The notes below the pieces were generated by a model. The model did no database searches. It had not been told where the DNA came from and saw nothing but the letters and a program-made list of their open reading frames with translations. From NCBI GenBank assembly GCA_036841525.1, contig DAITVZ010000003.1:108253-172252 (forward strand): a stretch of DNA of 64,000 nucleotides. Direction: 5' to 3'. This DNA comes from JAAYEA01 sp012689325 (GTDB lineage: Bacteria; Chloroflexota; Anaerolineae; JAAYEA01). Positions within the stretch are counted from its first letter, which is position 1. Every line of letters starts with the position of its first letter. Below, piece after piece: positions 33,261 through 41,391 of the stretch. Position numbers and translations under genes: made by a program.

Positions 33261-34214
33261 TTACCCGCCCATCACCTCGGCGATGGTCACCTCGCGGCCC
33301 TCGGCCAGCGAGCGCTTGCCCGCCTCCAGCACAGCGATGACCTCCACCTCCTCCTCCACCGGCACCGGCTCCACGCCCGTCTTGAGCATCGCGACAAACC
33401 GCTCCTGCAGGTAAAAATACAGGTCGGTCAGGTCCGGCGTGACCGTGCGCCAGCCCTTGCGGCCGTAGAGGCTGATCTGGTATCCGGCGCGCATGTACTC
33501 GCCCTCCGCCACCATCAGCACCAGATCGCGGCCGTTGGCAAAGCGCACCCGCACGATGTTGCGGTCCGGCTGGCCCACGTTCAGGCACGAGACAGCGCCG
33601 CCGCCCAAGACGCCGTAATACATGGACAGCGCATGGATGCCGTAATAGACCAACTCGTTGCCGCAGATGGCCGTCGCCAGGTGGATCTCGCCCAGCTCGG
33701 GCGCCGCCGCCTTGAGCGCCACGATGTCCGGCACGAAGCGCAGCGAGCTGGCCGACATGAAGGGAGTGCCGGTCTCGCGGACGACCCGCGCCACCGCCGC
33801 CGCGTCGCGCGCGCTCATCGCCAGCGGCTTGTCGCAATACGTCGGCACGCCTTTCCGCAGCGGGTGCAGCGCCCATTTCCACTGCTCGCCCGAGCCCTCA
33901 TCCACGATCACCACCGCGTCCACGCCCTCGCAGCACGCTTCCGGCGTCGCGCAGACCTCGTCGATGTAGCAGGCCCGCGCCAGCCGCTCGGCCCAGACAC
34001 GGTCCGGGTCCCAGACCTTGACCACCCGCGCCCCTTCCAGGTGTTTCTTGGCCGCCACAAAGGTCCACTCCCAGCGCTTGGCCTCGGCCTCGTCGCAGCC
34101 GTTATAGACCGTGGAAAAAGCGGTGCCGTGGAAACACCCCGCCGCCCGCGCCGCCTCCCCGCCCCGATACGACGGGCAATACGTCGCCGCCCCGATAATC
34201 CCTAGCTTGATCAT
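33261..34214 (-). CDS. Gfo/Idh/MocA family oxidoreductase
   Basis: 317 residues. Rossmann start KLGIIGAATYCPSYRGG, with a long insertion before the first helix, then CDKPLAMS, where DKP stands in for the common EKP. The C-terminal domain is short. The start 34214 is chosen for GGAGGAGAG directly upstream; the longer frame (to 34271) merely translates a CTCTGCG repeat. Second of two adjacent members of this family (with 34365-35384), 150 bp apart with a dispersed repeat between them. Probably sugar or cyclitol dehydrogenase. Confidence 0.83.
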   Translation of the reverse strand: MIKLGIIGAATYCPSYRGGEAARAAGCFHGTAFSTVYNGCDEAEAKRWEWTFVAAKKHLEGARVVKVWDPDRVWAERLARACYIDEVCATPEACCEGVDAVVIVDEGSGEQWKWALHPLRKGVPTYCDKPLAMSARDAAAVARVVRETGTPFMSASSLRFVPDIVALKAAAPELGEIHLATAICGNELVYYGIHALSMYYGVLGGGAVSCLNVGQPDRNIVRVRFANGRDLVLMVAEGEYMRAGYQISLYGRKGWRTVTPDLTDLYFYLQERFVAMLKTGVEPVPVEEEVEVIAVLEAGKRSLAEGREVTIAEVMGG

Positions 34215-34230
34215 CTCTCCTCCAAACGGA

Positions 34231-34367
34231 TAGGCCACCGCAGAGACGCAGAGGGCGCAGAGTGTTTCCATTTGCCTCCTGCGTACCCTGCGCCTCTGCC
34301 GCGACCTCTCTCCGAATTCTCTTTTCTACCTCGTCCTCTGCGTTCTCTGCGTCTCTGCGGTGGCTTA
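34231..34367. repeat. Dispersed inverted repeat (GCAGAGACGCAGAGG family)
   Basis: Left arm 34231-34264 (GCCACCGCAGAGACGCAGAG core) and right arm 34336-34367 (CTCTGCGTCTCTGCGGTGGC core) pair almost perfectly across a 71 bp centre that itself contains further CTCTGC units. It fills the gap between the two Gfo/Idh genes and touches the stop of the upstream one. Confidence 0.85.
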
Positions 34368-35384
34368 CCCCGCGCCGACGTGGGCCTTGAAGCGTTGCAG
34401 CAGGTCGTCGGGCGGGTCGAAGGGCATGGCGACCGCCCGCGCCTCCACCGTGCTCTGGTACCCCGCCAGGATCACCAGCCACTCGTCCAGCGAGGTCGCC
34501 AGGTTGCAGGGATGCACCGCCTTGCCGTCCAGCCAGTCGAACATGGCGTTGGTATGGTTGGCCTGCCCGACCACATCCTCCGCCGCGTACTCGTGCCGCC
34601 CCTGCAGCACCTTGCCGTCCGGCCCCGACCGCTCCCAGGCGTTCATGCGCCAGTGGAGAAAGCCATGCGTGCCATACACGGCGATCCGCTTATGCGCCCA
34701 GCTCGGCCCCGGCTCGAACTCGGGCGCGCCCTCTCCCGCCATCAGCGCCGCCCGCACGCCGCTGGCAAAGGTGATCAGCGACTCGGCGGCGCGAGGGCTG
34801 GGGTGGGTTCCGTTGATGTCGTCATACCCGGACGACGCGCCAAAGACCGACGTCACCGGCGCATAGCCGGCAAAGGCGAACGTCAGGTCGAGGATGTGCG
34901 GCCCCTGCCCGGCCATCGGGTACCGGCTGCTGGCGTCGATGAAGCGCACCTCGCCGATCTCGCCGTTCCGCACCGCCGCCAAGAACTCCAGTATCTTGGG
35001 GTGGTGGCGAAGCTGGTGGTTGACCACGAACTTGCACCTGCTCCGCGCCTCCAGCGCCCGCAGCGCCTTATAGTCGTCGGCGCCGATGCAGACCGGCTTT
35101 TCCACGATCACGCCCGCGACGCCTGCCTCCGCCAGCCGCGTCATCAGCCCCACCCGCAGCGTTGGCGGCGTGACCAGGTGGACCAGGTCGGGCTTTTCCC
35201 GCGCCAGCATCTCGTCCAGGTCGGTATAGCGCGCCGCCACGCCATAGGTATCCCCGAAAGCGTTCAGCCGCTCGGCGTTCATGTCGCAGAGTGCGACCAG
35301 CTTGCCGCGGGTGATCTGCCGGTAGGCTTCGGCATGGCCGCGCGCCCGCGGCCCGCACCCCAGAAACGCGCAACGATAGGTCAT
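34365..35384 (-). CDS. Gfo/Idh/MocA family oxidoreductase
   Basis: 339 residues. Starts TYRCAFLGCGPRARGHAEAY (NAD(P) loop), then VIVEKPVCIG with the family EKP, and a C-terminal domain with GPHILDLTFAF whose His is in the position of the family catalytic His. GAGGAGG 5 bases before ATG 35384. It belongs to the minus-strand cluster with a zinc alcohol dehydrogenase, another Gfo/Idh and a URO-D-like gene, which points to oxidative sugar or cyclitol breakdown; substrate unknown. Confidence 0.87.
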   Translation of the reverse strand: MTYRCAFLGCGPRARGHAEAYRQITRGKLVALCDMNAERLNAFGDTYGVAARYTDLDEMLAREKPDLVHLVTPPTLRVGLMTRLAEAGVAGVIVEKPVCIGADDYKALRALEARSRCKFVVNHQLRHHPKILEFLAAVRNGEIGEVRFIDASSRYPMAGQGPHILDLTFAFAGYAPVTSVFGASSGYDDINGTHPSPRAAESLITFASGVRAALMAGEGAPEFEPGPSWAHKRIAVYGTHGFLHWRMNAWERSGPDGKVLQGRHEYAAEDVVGQANHTNAMFDWLDGKAVHPCNLATSLDEWLVILAGYQSTVEARAVAMPFDPPDDLLQRFKAHVGAG

Positions 35385-35487
35385 GGCTTCCTCCTCTGGA
35401 ATATCGCGCCCCTTCGCGAGAGCACTACATTGAGGGCCGGGGCGCATCTCGGCCCCTCATCCACTGCTCCTGATCTGCGCCCATCCT

Positions 35488-35994
35488 CTAGATCGGCGTC
35501 CCCTCCTCCGTGATCGGCAGCCAGAACTCGCAACTCACCTCGCCGCCGGGCCCGGCCTCCTCCGGCGGGTAGACCTCCATCTCGGGCGCCAGGGCGTGGC
35601 GATAGCCCGACGCCGGCAGCCACTCCATGAAGGCGTGCATCTCGGCCTGCACCAGCGCCTCCGGCATCAGCCCCCGGCTGGAGAACACCGCCCAGCGCGC
35701 CGCGGGGACCAGGTAGGACTCCAGGCCCTCCGCTTCGGCCTCCGTCTCCACGGCGATCATGTAGTAAAAGTCGCGCTTGGCCGGATCCTGCTCCACCCGC
35801 GAGACGCCCAGCACGGTCCCGCCGGTCTGGGCCCCTGGCCGCATCCCCGTGAGCCGCGCAAAGGTCTCGAACAGCCCTTCGGCGCGGCACTGGACCCAAA
35901 AGCGGCCAAAGATGGCGTTATCCGGCCCCGAGATCCAGGCCTTGCGGCCCGCCACCCGAAAGGCGGGGCGCTCGACGATCTGTGGGGTGACCAT
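35488..35994 (-). CDS. GyrI-like small-molecule binding domain protein
   Basis: 168 residues, a stand-alone effector-binding domain of the AraC/Rob C-terminal (GyrI-like) type: start VTPQIVERPAFRVAGRKAW, middle DFYYMIAVE and VPAARWAVFSSRG, end CEFWLPI. These features are shared with regulators and with hydrolases of similar fold, so the role may be ligand sensing or detoxification. AGGAGGG 6 bases before ATG 35994. 10 bp downstream of the cysteine-rich membrane protein gene, so likely one operon. Confidence 0.75.
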   Translation of the reverse strand: MVTPQIVERPAFRVAGRKAWISGPDNAIFGRFWVQCRAEGLFETFARLTGMRPGAQTGGTVLGVSRVEQDPAKRDFYYMIAVETEAEAEGLESYLVPAARWAVFSSRGLMPEALVQAEMHAFMEWLPASGYRHALAPEMEVYPPEEAGPGGEVSCEFWLPITEEGTPI

Positions 35995-36004
35995 CGCATC
36001 CCTC

Positions 36005-36532
36005 CTATCCGGCAGGCCCCTTCGCCGGCTTGCCGCCGAAAAGCTGCTCCGCCGGGCAGCCCAGCTCGCGCTGCTTGCAGTGCTTGCAGGCGAACATCCC
36101 TCGCACGACGGCGTTGCCGCCCAATGTCAGCGCCACGAACAGCGCCAGCAGCAAGAGCGTGCCCCAGCGAAAGCCGCGGATCAGCACGACGATGCCGCCC
36201 ACCAGCGGCGCCGCCGAGGCCAGCATATCGGGCAGCACGTCGCGCCAGGTGGCCTGCCTGGCAGCGAACTGGGCGGGATCGCCCCGACCGAAGAGGAGCC
36301 CAGCCAGCTTGCCCTTGCCCAGCGCGCAGAGCTTGCCATAGTAAGCGCAATTGACGCAATTCTTGCGCATTACGTTGACTTCGCCCCAAAGAACGAAGGC
36401 CAAGTAGGCCACCGCCAGCGGCCACCACAACCGCCCCAGCAGAAGGGCGCCGATCAGGTAGATCGCCCAGGCCACGCCCAGCGCAAGCGCCACGATCCGC
36501 GCCGGGTACCGCTCATAGCACTGACCGTCCAT
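36005..36532 (-). CDS. Cysteine-rich four-helix membrane protein, unknown function
   Basis: 175 residues. Four hydrophobic segments (about 11-32, 35-50, 105-120, 124-145). Two cysteine groups lie next to membrane edges: NCVNCAYYGKLC near residue 60 and CKHCKQRELGC near 150, both of CxxC...C type and probably on the same side, suitable for a metal or Fe-S site or disulfides. I do not recognise a named family. ATG 36532 has GGAGG nearby (AGGAGGTCAAG). Cotranscribed with the GyrI-like gene. Confidence 0.7.
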   Translation of the reverse strand: MDGQCYERYPARIVALALGVAWAIYLIGALLLGRLWWPLAVAYLAFVLWGEVNVMRKNCVNCAYYGKLCALGKGKLAGLLFGRGDPAQFAARQATWRDVLPDMLASAAPLVGGIVVLIRGFRWGTLLLLALFVALTLGGNAVVRGMFACKHCKQRELGCPAEQLFGGKPAKGPAG

Positions 36533-36577
36533 CTTGACCTCCTCCGCTACATCGCGGCCATGGCCGCACTCCGAGAC

Positions 36578-37591
36578 TCAGCTCCCCGGCAGGAACAGGA
36601 TCTTCATCCGCTCGGGGTCCGTCTGGGCGCGCTCCAGCCCCGCCGCCACGTCCGAGAGCGGGATCTCGTGCGAGATGAGCGGCGCCACCCGCACCCGCCC
36701 GCTCTGCAGCCAGCGGATGGACTCTTGGATGGTATAGCTGAGCGCAAAGCTGCCGATGATCTGCCAGTCGTTGCGAAAGACGTCATAGGGCGTGATCCTG
36801 ATCTGCTCGCCGGTGGGGCAGACGCCGAAAAAGAGGTACTTGCCGCGCTTGCGCAGATGGGCAAAGCCCCCCTCCACCACGGCGGGCACGCCGGTGGCGT
36901 CGATCACCACGTCGAACCCGTCCGGGGCCAGCTCGCGCAGCCGCTTGGCCTGGTCCGGGCCCGCGGGCACCGCATCGGTCGCGCCCAGCGCGCGGGCCAG
37001 CTCCAGCCGCCGCGACGAGAGGTCCACCACGGTCAGCCGCGCCGCGCCCGAGTGGCTCACCGCTTGGGTCAGCAGGCAGCCCATCGGCCCCGCCCCCAAG
37101 AGCAGCACGTCGCTCCCTGGCGCAATCTGCGCCCGCTGCATCGCCAGCACCACGCATCCCAGCGGCTCGGCAAAGGCGGCCTCGATGAAGGGGATCTCGC
37201 CGATCGGATAGAGGTTCTCGCGAGGGATGCGGACGTATTCGGCAAAGGCGCCGTCGCGGTTCACGCCGACGGCCTGCAGGTTGGCGCACTGGTTGGCCTT
37301 GTTGCTCCGGCAAAAGGCGCACTCGTGGCAAAAGATGTTGGGGTCGGCGGTGGCGCGCATCCCCACGGCCACGTCCTTGACCGCGTTTCCCACCTCCACC
37401 ACCGTGCCGGCGAACTCGTGGCCGGGGATGATGGGATAGACCGCCTCGTACTCGCCGCGGAGGATGTGCAGATCGGTGCCGCACAGCCCCGCCGCCGCCA
37501 CCTGAAGCACCACCTCGTCGGGCGCGGGCGCCGGATCGGGCACCTCGCCATAGCTGATCTTGCCGGGAGCTTCGATGATCGCCGCTTTCAT
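36578..37591 (-). CDS. Zinc-dependent medium-chain alcohol/sorbitol dehydrogenase
   Basis: 337 residues. Catalytic zinc ligands Cys in AAGLCGTDLH and His-Glu in IPGHEFAG; structural zinc site CHECAFCRSNKANQC (four cysteines); NAD-binding GAGPMG. This set fits the sorbitol/threonine dehydrogenase branch (MDR), which oxidises polyols or sugars. ATG 37591 is chosen for AAAGG 6 bases upstream; ATG 37597 sits on that Shine-Dalgarno. Between the URO-D-like gene and the membrane protein gene in the same orientation. Confidence 0.9.
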   Translation of the reverse strand: MKAAIIEAPGKISYGEVPDPAPAPDEVVLQVAAAGLCGTDLHILRGEYEAVYPIIPGHEFAGTVVEVGNAVKDVAVGMRATADPNIFCHECAFCRSNKANQCANLQAVGVNRDGAFAEYVRIPRENLYPIGEIPFIEAAFAEPLGCVVLAMQRAQIAPGSDVLLLGAGPMGCLLTQAVSHSGAARLTVVDLSSRRLELARALGATDAVPAGPDQAKRLRELAPDGFDVVIDATGVPAVVEGGFAHLRKRGKYLFFGVCPTGEQIRITPYDVFRNDWQIIGSFALSYTIQESIRWLQSGRVRVAPLISHEIPLSDVAAGLERAQTDPERMKILFLPGS

Positions 37592-37613
37592 ACCCATCCT
37601 TTCGATATAGAGC

Positions 37614-37845
37614 TAAGCCACCGCCGAGACGCAGAGACCGCAGAGTTGGTCATGGATCAAGCTCACCACCGCGGACGAGAGCAGGCAACCGTGTCACCCC
37701 GAGGTCCGCCGAGGGGTCTCGGGGTACACTGGCAGAGATGCTTCGGCGGACCTCAGCATGACTTCGAGTGTGCGCCCATTTCAGAGGCCGCTCTCTGGGC
37801 TATTTCTATTCCGCTCTCTGCGTTCTCTGCGCCTCCGCGGTGCCC
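37614..37845. repeat. Dispersed inverted repeat (GCAGAGACGCAG family), with a nested second repeat
   Basis: Left arm 37614-37649 (GCCACCGCCGAGACGCAGAG) and right arm 37814-37845 (CTCTGCGTTCTCTGCGCCTC) pair imperfectly. The right arm codes the last residues (TAEAQRTQRAE) of the upstream URO-D-like protein. The gap 37598-37805 is made of this repeat and the one nested in it. Confidence 0.75.
37701..37754. repeat. Nested inverted repeat (GAGGTCCGCCGA)
   Basis: Perfect 12 bp arms GAGGTCCGCCGA (37701-37712) and TCGGCGGACCTC (37743-37754), with GTCACCCC and AGCATGAC outside them. It looks like a separate repeat inserted in the GCAGAG repeat. Confidence 0.7.
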
Positions 37846-38819
37846 TTCTTCCAACGGTCGGCGGCGAGAAAGGCCGCCAGCATGATCTCTTTCTTCTCCG
37901 GCGCGACGCCGATGGCCGCCCCGTCGCCATAGTCGGAGAGGATAAAGCCCCCCTCCGGCGTGGCCCACGCTTGCAGCAGCAGCTCGGCCTCCTCGCGAAT
38001 CTCGGTCGCGCCCCGGAAGGGGAGCGTGTGCTGGATATCGCAGAGCGACTCGAAGCAGATGCGCCCGCGAAAGCGTCGCCCGATCTCCTCGATGCCCAGG
38101 GCGCGGGGCTGCTGTAGGTTGATGGTGTCCAGCCCGATCTCGATCAGCCCCTCGATGATGTCGTTCACCTTGCCGCACGAGTGCATGCGCACGTCCCAGC
38201 CCGCCGCGTGGCAGGCGTCAAAGAGGCGCTGGTAGCGCGGCTTGAAGAACTCGTCCCACAGCGCCGGCCGGATAAAGGTCGCCTGCTCCGTGCCCCAGTC
38301 GTCGGTAAAGTTTAAGCCGTGGATCTGCCCGGGAAAGCGCCGCGCCGTGTTCTCGATGATGCCCAGGTCGAACTCGACGATGCGGTCGGCCAGCATCTCG
38401 ATGCGCTCGCGCTCCAGGTAGAGGTCGGTCAGGGTGTTCTGAAAGCCGTGCAGGGCGTGCATCCGCTCAAAGAGGAGCATAAAGATGCTGGTCGAGATGT
38501 ATTTGCCCTCCGAGCCCTCGAACTGCCCCTCCACCCCATCCCAGAAGCGAGGGTCATCGGGGTCAGGCCAGAGGTAATGCTCCAGGGCGCTCCACTCCAA
38601 CAGCGGATGGCCCTTCACCTGTCCCATGTTGGACATCTCGGAGCGGGCCCAGGTGCATCCCCACTCGTCCACCGTCTCGCGCAGGCTGCGGTCGCCGGTG
38701 CCGATCTGGCGCCACTTGACGCCGTGAAAGTCGTTCAAGCCCAACGCGGCAAAGCTCAGCGGCAGGCGATCCGGACGCTCGAAATGGATCGCCCGGTGGA
38801 CGACCTCATAGGATGACAT
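37806..38819 (-). CDS. Uroporphyrinogen decarboxylase-like protein (methyltransferase-type zinc motif)
   Basis: 337 residues. N-terminus YEVVHRAIHFERPDRLPL is the family start; HGLNFTDDWGTEQ and the zinc-type motif VRMHSCGKV (H-x-C-G) follow. As in the corrinoid methyltransferases MtaA/MtbA/CmuA, this motif suggests methyl transfer. The last eleven residues are repeat-encoded. ATG 38819 has GGGAGG about 11 bases upstream and a consensus promoter before it; longer frames run through the promoter. First gene of the minus-strand cluster. Confidence 0.82.
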   Translation of the reverse strand: MSSYEVVHRAIHFERPDRLPLSFAALGLNDFHGVKWRQIGTGDRSLRETVDEWGCTWARSEMSNMGQVKGHPLLEWSALEHYLWPDPDDPRFWDGVEGQFEGSEGKYISTSIFMLLFERMHALHGFQNTLTDLYLERERIEMLADRIVEFDLGIIENTARRFPGQIHGLNFTDDWGTEQATFIRPALWDEFFKPRYQRLFDACHAAGWDVRMHSCGKVNDIIEGLIEIGLDTINLQQPRALGIEEIGRRFRGRICFESLCDIQHTLPFRGATEIREEAELLLQAWATPEGGFILSDYGDGAAIGVAPEKKEIMLAAFLAADRWKKGTAEAQRTQRAE

Positions 38820-38853
38820 GGCCACGGGCCACCTCCCTGTCGTGTTGGCCCTG

Positions 38854-38882
38854 AGCATAGCGCGAAACCCGCCCCCTGTCAA
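38854..38882 (-). promoter_or_regulatory. Sigma70-like promoter of the minus-strand sugar cluster
   Basis: On the minus strand consensus TTGACA (38882-38877), 17 bp, TATGCT (38859-38854), 35 bp before ATG 38819. Confidence 0.7.
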
Positions 38883-38901
38883 AGCCCCCCTTGCGCAGTG
38901 G

Positions 38902-38910
38902 TGGTATAAT
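38902..38910 (+). promoter_or_regulatory. Extended -10 promoter of sixA
   Basis: TGGTATAAT with the -10 at 38905-38910. No convincing -35 lies 16-18 bp upstream, as is usual for extended -10 promoters. It is 32 bp before the sixA ATG. Confidence 0.55.
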
Positions 38911-38941
38911 CGGGGCATCCGAGCGTCACAAGGAGCCCACC

Positions 38942-39433
38942 ATGAAGACCTTGCTGATCATGCGGCATGGCAAATCCGATTGGGGCGCCGAGTACGCCAG
39001 CGACCTGGATCGCCCCCTGGCCAAGCGCGGCAAGCGGCAGTCCGCCGAGATGGGCGCGGCCTGCCTGAAGGCCGGGCTGGTGCCCGACCTCATCATCTCG
39101 TCGCCGGCCAAGCGCGCCCGCGCCACGGCCAAACGCTTCGCCAAGACGGCCGAATACTCGGGCGAGCTCCTGATCCACGACACCCTCTACCATGAGGGGG
39201 TCGAAGGCATCGTCTCCGGCGTCCTGCGCCAGCTCGAGGACGAGGTGGAGGTGGTCATGCTCGTCGGCCACAACCCCACCTTGGAGGAGCTGGCCGCGTA
39301 CCTGACCCACGAGAGCGTCTCCCTGCCCACCGCCACCATCGCGCAGGTGGCCCTGCGGGTGGAGGGCTGGGGCGCGGCCAGGGAAGGATGCGGCAAGCTG
39401 GTCGCGCTCCTCTCGCCGCAAGCGGGCGAGTGA
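38942..39433 (+). CDS. sixA: Phosphohistidine phosphatase SixA
   Basis: 163 residues of the histidine phosphatase superfamily. The N-terminal RHG motif (LIMRHGKSDWG) holds the nucleophilic His, LDRPLAKRGKRQ is the SixA-specific segment, and VGHNP holds the second catalytic His. SixA removes phosphate from phosphohistidine in phosphorelay or PTS proteins. AAGGAG 7 bases before ATG 38942. A basis for partner choice is not visible; an orphan kinase is at 16526. Confidence 0.9.
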   Translation: MKTLLIMRHGKSDWGAEYASDLDRPLAKRGKRQSAEMGAACLKAGLVPDLIISSPAKRARATAKRFAKTAEYSGELLIHDTLYHEGVEGIVSGVLRQLEDEVEVVMLVGHNPTLEELAAYLTHESVSLPTATIAQVALRVEGWGAAREGCGKLVALLSPQAGE

Positions 39434-39447
39434 TCCCTGCGGCGCTG

Positions 39448-39476
39448 TTGCGGTTTTGGCGCCTTTGGCGTATCAT
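39448..39476 (+). promoter_or_regulatory. Sigma70-like promoter of the isomerase gene
   Basis: TTGCGG (39448-39453), 17 bp, TATCAT (39471-39476), 27 bp before ATG 39503. Confidence 0.5.
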
Positions 39477-39502
39477 ATAGCCAGCGTTCCGCGGAGGAGA
39501 CG

Positions 39503-40273
39503 ATGAAGCTGTTGGCGCGCACGCAGCCGCTGGCCAAATACCCCATCCACCGCTGCCTGGAGGTCATCCGGCAGCTCGGCTACGATGGCGTGGAGATCTG
39601 CCTGGAGAACCCGGACCTGGCCCCGGCCCGGCTCGATGCCGCGCTGGTCGCCGCCGTGCGCGCCCAGGTCGCTGGCCTGGGGCTGGCGCCTTATTCGGTC
39701 AGCTATCACAAGGATTTCATCCATAACGACACCTTTCTGCGCGAGACGCAAGAGGCGATCCGCTGGACGCCCGAGTTTGGCACGGACCTGTTCGTCCTGG
39801 CGGGGACGCGCAAGCGCCCGGATGACCCCGACGAGTGGCCGCGGATGGTGGACCGCACCGGCGAGCTCGTGCGGGTCGCGGAAGAGTGCGGCGTGACCCT
39901 GGCGGAAGAGTTCGAGCCGGGCTTCATCGTGGGGTGCACCGCCGAGCTGCTGCGCCTGTTCGAGGAGGTCGGTTCGCCGCGCCTGTCCGCCAACTTGGAC
40001 CTGGGCCACGTCTTTCTCTGCGACCCCGATCCCCTCGCGGCCATCCGCCAGGTCGGCAGCAGGATCGTCCACGGTCACGTGGAGAACATGGCCGCGGGCG
40101 TGCACGAGCATCTCCTCCCCTGGGAGGGCGCTATGGACTTGGGCGCCTACCTGCGCGCGCTGCGCGAGGTGGGCTTTGCGGGCGGGCTGGCGCTGGACCT
40201 CTACAAGCACGACTATGAGGGCGTGTCGCCGAGGTGCATCGCTTATCTCAGAGGGATTCTGTCCGAGCTTTAG
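39503..40273 (+). CDS. Sugar phosphate isomerase/epimerase (xylose isomerase-like TIM barrel)
   Basis: 256 residues. Putative metal-site residues: Glu in LAEEFEPGF, Asp in SANLDLGH, His in VHGHVEN, and Asp (rather than the usual Glu) in LALDLYKHD. The fold is the AP-endonuclease-2 barrel used for keto-sugar isomerisation. Substrate unknown. GGAGGAG 5 bases before ATG 39503. Not closely similar by eye to the other family member at 13196. Confidence 0.87.
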   Translation: MKLLARTQPLAKYPIHRCLEVIRQLGYDGVEICLENPDLAPARLDAALVAAVRAQVAGLGLAPYSVSYHKDFIHNDTFLRETQEAIRWTPEFGTDLFVLAGTRKRPDDPDEWPRMVDRTGELVRVAEECGVTLAEEFEPGFIVGCTAELLRLFEEVGSPRLSANLDLGHVFLCDPDPLAAIRQVGSRIVHGHVENMAAGVHEHLLPWEGAMDLGAYLRALREVGFAGGLALDLYKHDYEGVSPRCIAYLRGILSEL

Positions 40274-40358
40274 GCGCTGGGCGAGGTGGGGCAACCGGGG
40301 GGAGCGAGTAGCGGCGGCGGGTCCATCGCGCCGCGGGCGAGTCTGTGGGTGGTGCGGT

Positions 40359-40706
40359 ATGGCCATGAGAATCGTTGGGATGTCTGGTCTCTCCGGAAGC
40401 GACCTGGTCGTCGAGTTGGAACAGGGCGGGCGCTTTGTCGTCTTTCCCTATTGCATCTCGGTCCTGGTGCGCACCTTCTTGCGTCCCTCCGAGGTTTACT
40501 TTATCCGGCCGGGCGAGAACGCCGCCCTTAAGGGGCTCAAGTATGTGCTCATTACGCTGCTGCTGGGGTGGTGGGGCATCCCCTCCGGGCCCAGCCAGAC
40601 GATCCTGGCGTTGCAGACCAACCTGCATGGCGGCCACAACGTGACCCCGCGGGTGGTGACCTTGTTGACCCAGTTCGCGCAAGAGACGGCCAGTCCCGCG
40701 CCATGA
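40359..40706 (+). CDS. Small membrane-associated protein of unknown function
   Basis: 115 residues. The N-terminal half looks globular (LVVELEQGGRFVVFPYCIS, RPSEVYFIRPGE); one hydrophobic segment follows (LKYVLITLLLGWWGIP), then a polar tail with LHGGHNVT. The composition and the GWWGIP-GP-x2-T pattern look conserved rather than random, but I cannot name a family. Start is uncertain: ATG 40359 or 40365, both with a weak purine-rich site. 46 bp before the LysE-type gene. Confidence 0.6.
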   Translation: MAMRIVGMSGLSGSDLVVELEQGGRFVVFPYCISVLVRTFLRPSEVYFIRPGENAALKGLKYVLITLLLGWWGIPSGPSQTILALQTNLHGGHNVTPRVVTLLTQFAQETASPAP

Positions 40707-40752
40707 CGCGCCGACGGCCCGCCTGCGTGACCAACATCCTTGGCGAGGGCGC

Positions 40753-41361
40753 ATGCTGGCATACATCCTGCAGGGGCTAGGCTACGGGCTGGCCGCCGCC
40801 GCGCAGCCCGGTCCTTTTCTGACCTACGCCCTCTCCCAGTCGCTCAAGCGGGGCTGGCGCCGCGCACTGCCCATCGCCTTGGCGCCGCTCATCAGCGATG
40901 GGCCCATCATCCTGTTGGTGTTGCTCGCGTTGAGCCAGGTGCCCGCCTGGCTGCAGCGCTTGCTCTATTTCGCCGGGGGGCTCTTTATTCTGTACCTGGC
41001 CTGGGGCATCTATCGCTCCTGGCGCGACTATGCGCCCTGGGACGCCAGCCAGGCTCCCGCCAGCGAGGACAGCCTGCTCAAGGCCGGGCTCATGAACGCC
41101 CTCAGCCCCGGCCCCTACCTGTATTGGAGCCTGGTCACCGGGCCGATCCTGCTCGCCGGCTGGCGCGAGTCGCCCGCCCTGGGGCTTGGCCTGCTGCTCG
41201 GCTTCTATGTCAGCATGGTGGGGTTGCTGGCCACGCTCATCGTGCTCTTTGGCACCGCGCAACGCCTGGGGGCGCGCGTCAACCGCGCGATGCTGGGCGT
41301 TTCGGCTCTCGCCATGGTCGGCTTTGGCCTCTACCAGCTCTGGCGCGGGCTGGCTGCCTGA
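40753..41361 (+). CDS. LysE/RhtB family amino acid exporter
   Basis: 202 residues with six hydrophobic segments, the usual size for LysE/RhtB exporters. The N-terminal AAQPGPFLTYALSQSLKRG is the family G-x-x-x-P-G-P motif, repeated in MNALSPGPYLYWSLVTGP. These transport amino acids or related small molecules out of the cell in exchange for protons or by membrane potential. GCGAGGG about 4 bases before ATG 40753. The GH127 gene begins 31 bp downstream. Confidence 0.88.
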   Translation: MLAYILQGLGYGLAAAAQPGPFLTYALSQSLKRGWRRALPIALAPLISDGPIILLVLLALSQVPAWLQRLLYFAGGLFILYLAWGIYRSWRDYAPWDASQAPASEDSLLKAGLMNALSPGPYLYWSLVTGPILLAGWRESPALGLGLLLGFYVSMVGLLATLIVLFGTAQRLGARVNRAMLGVSALAMVGFGLYQLWRGLAA

Positions 41362-41391
41362 GTCAGCAAGCATCGACAAGGAGACACCTCC

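Noticed and set aside
33121..34205. Plus-strand frame of 366 codons opposite the Gfo/Idh gene
   Set aside because: Shadow of the minus-strand gene, which has the NAD-binding loop and a ribosome binding site.
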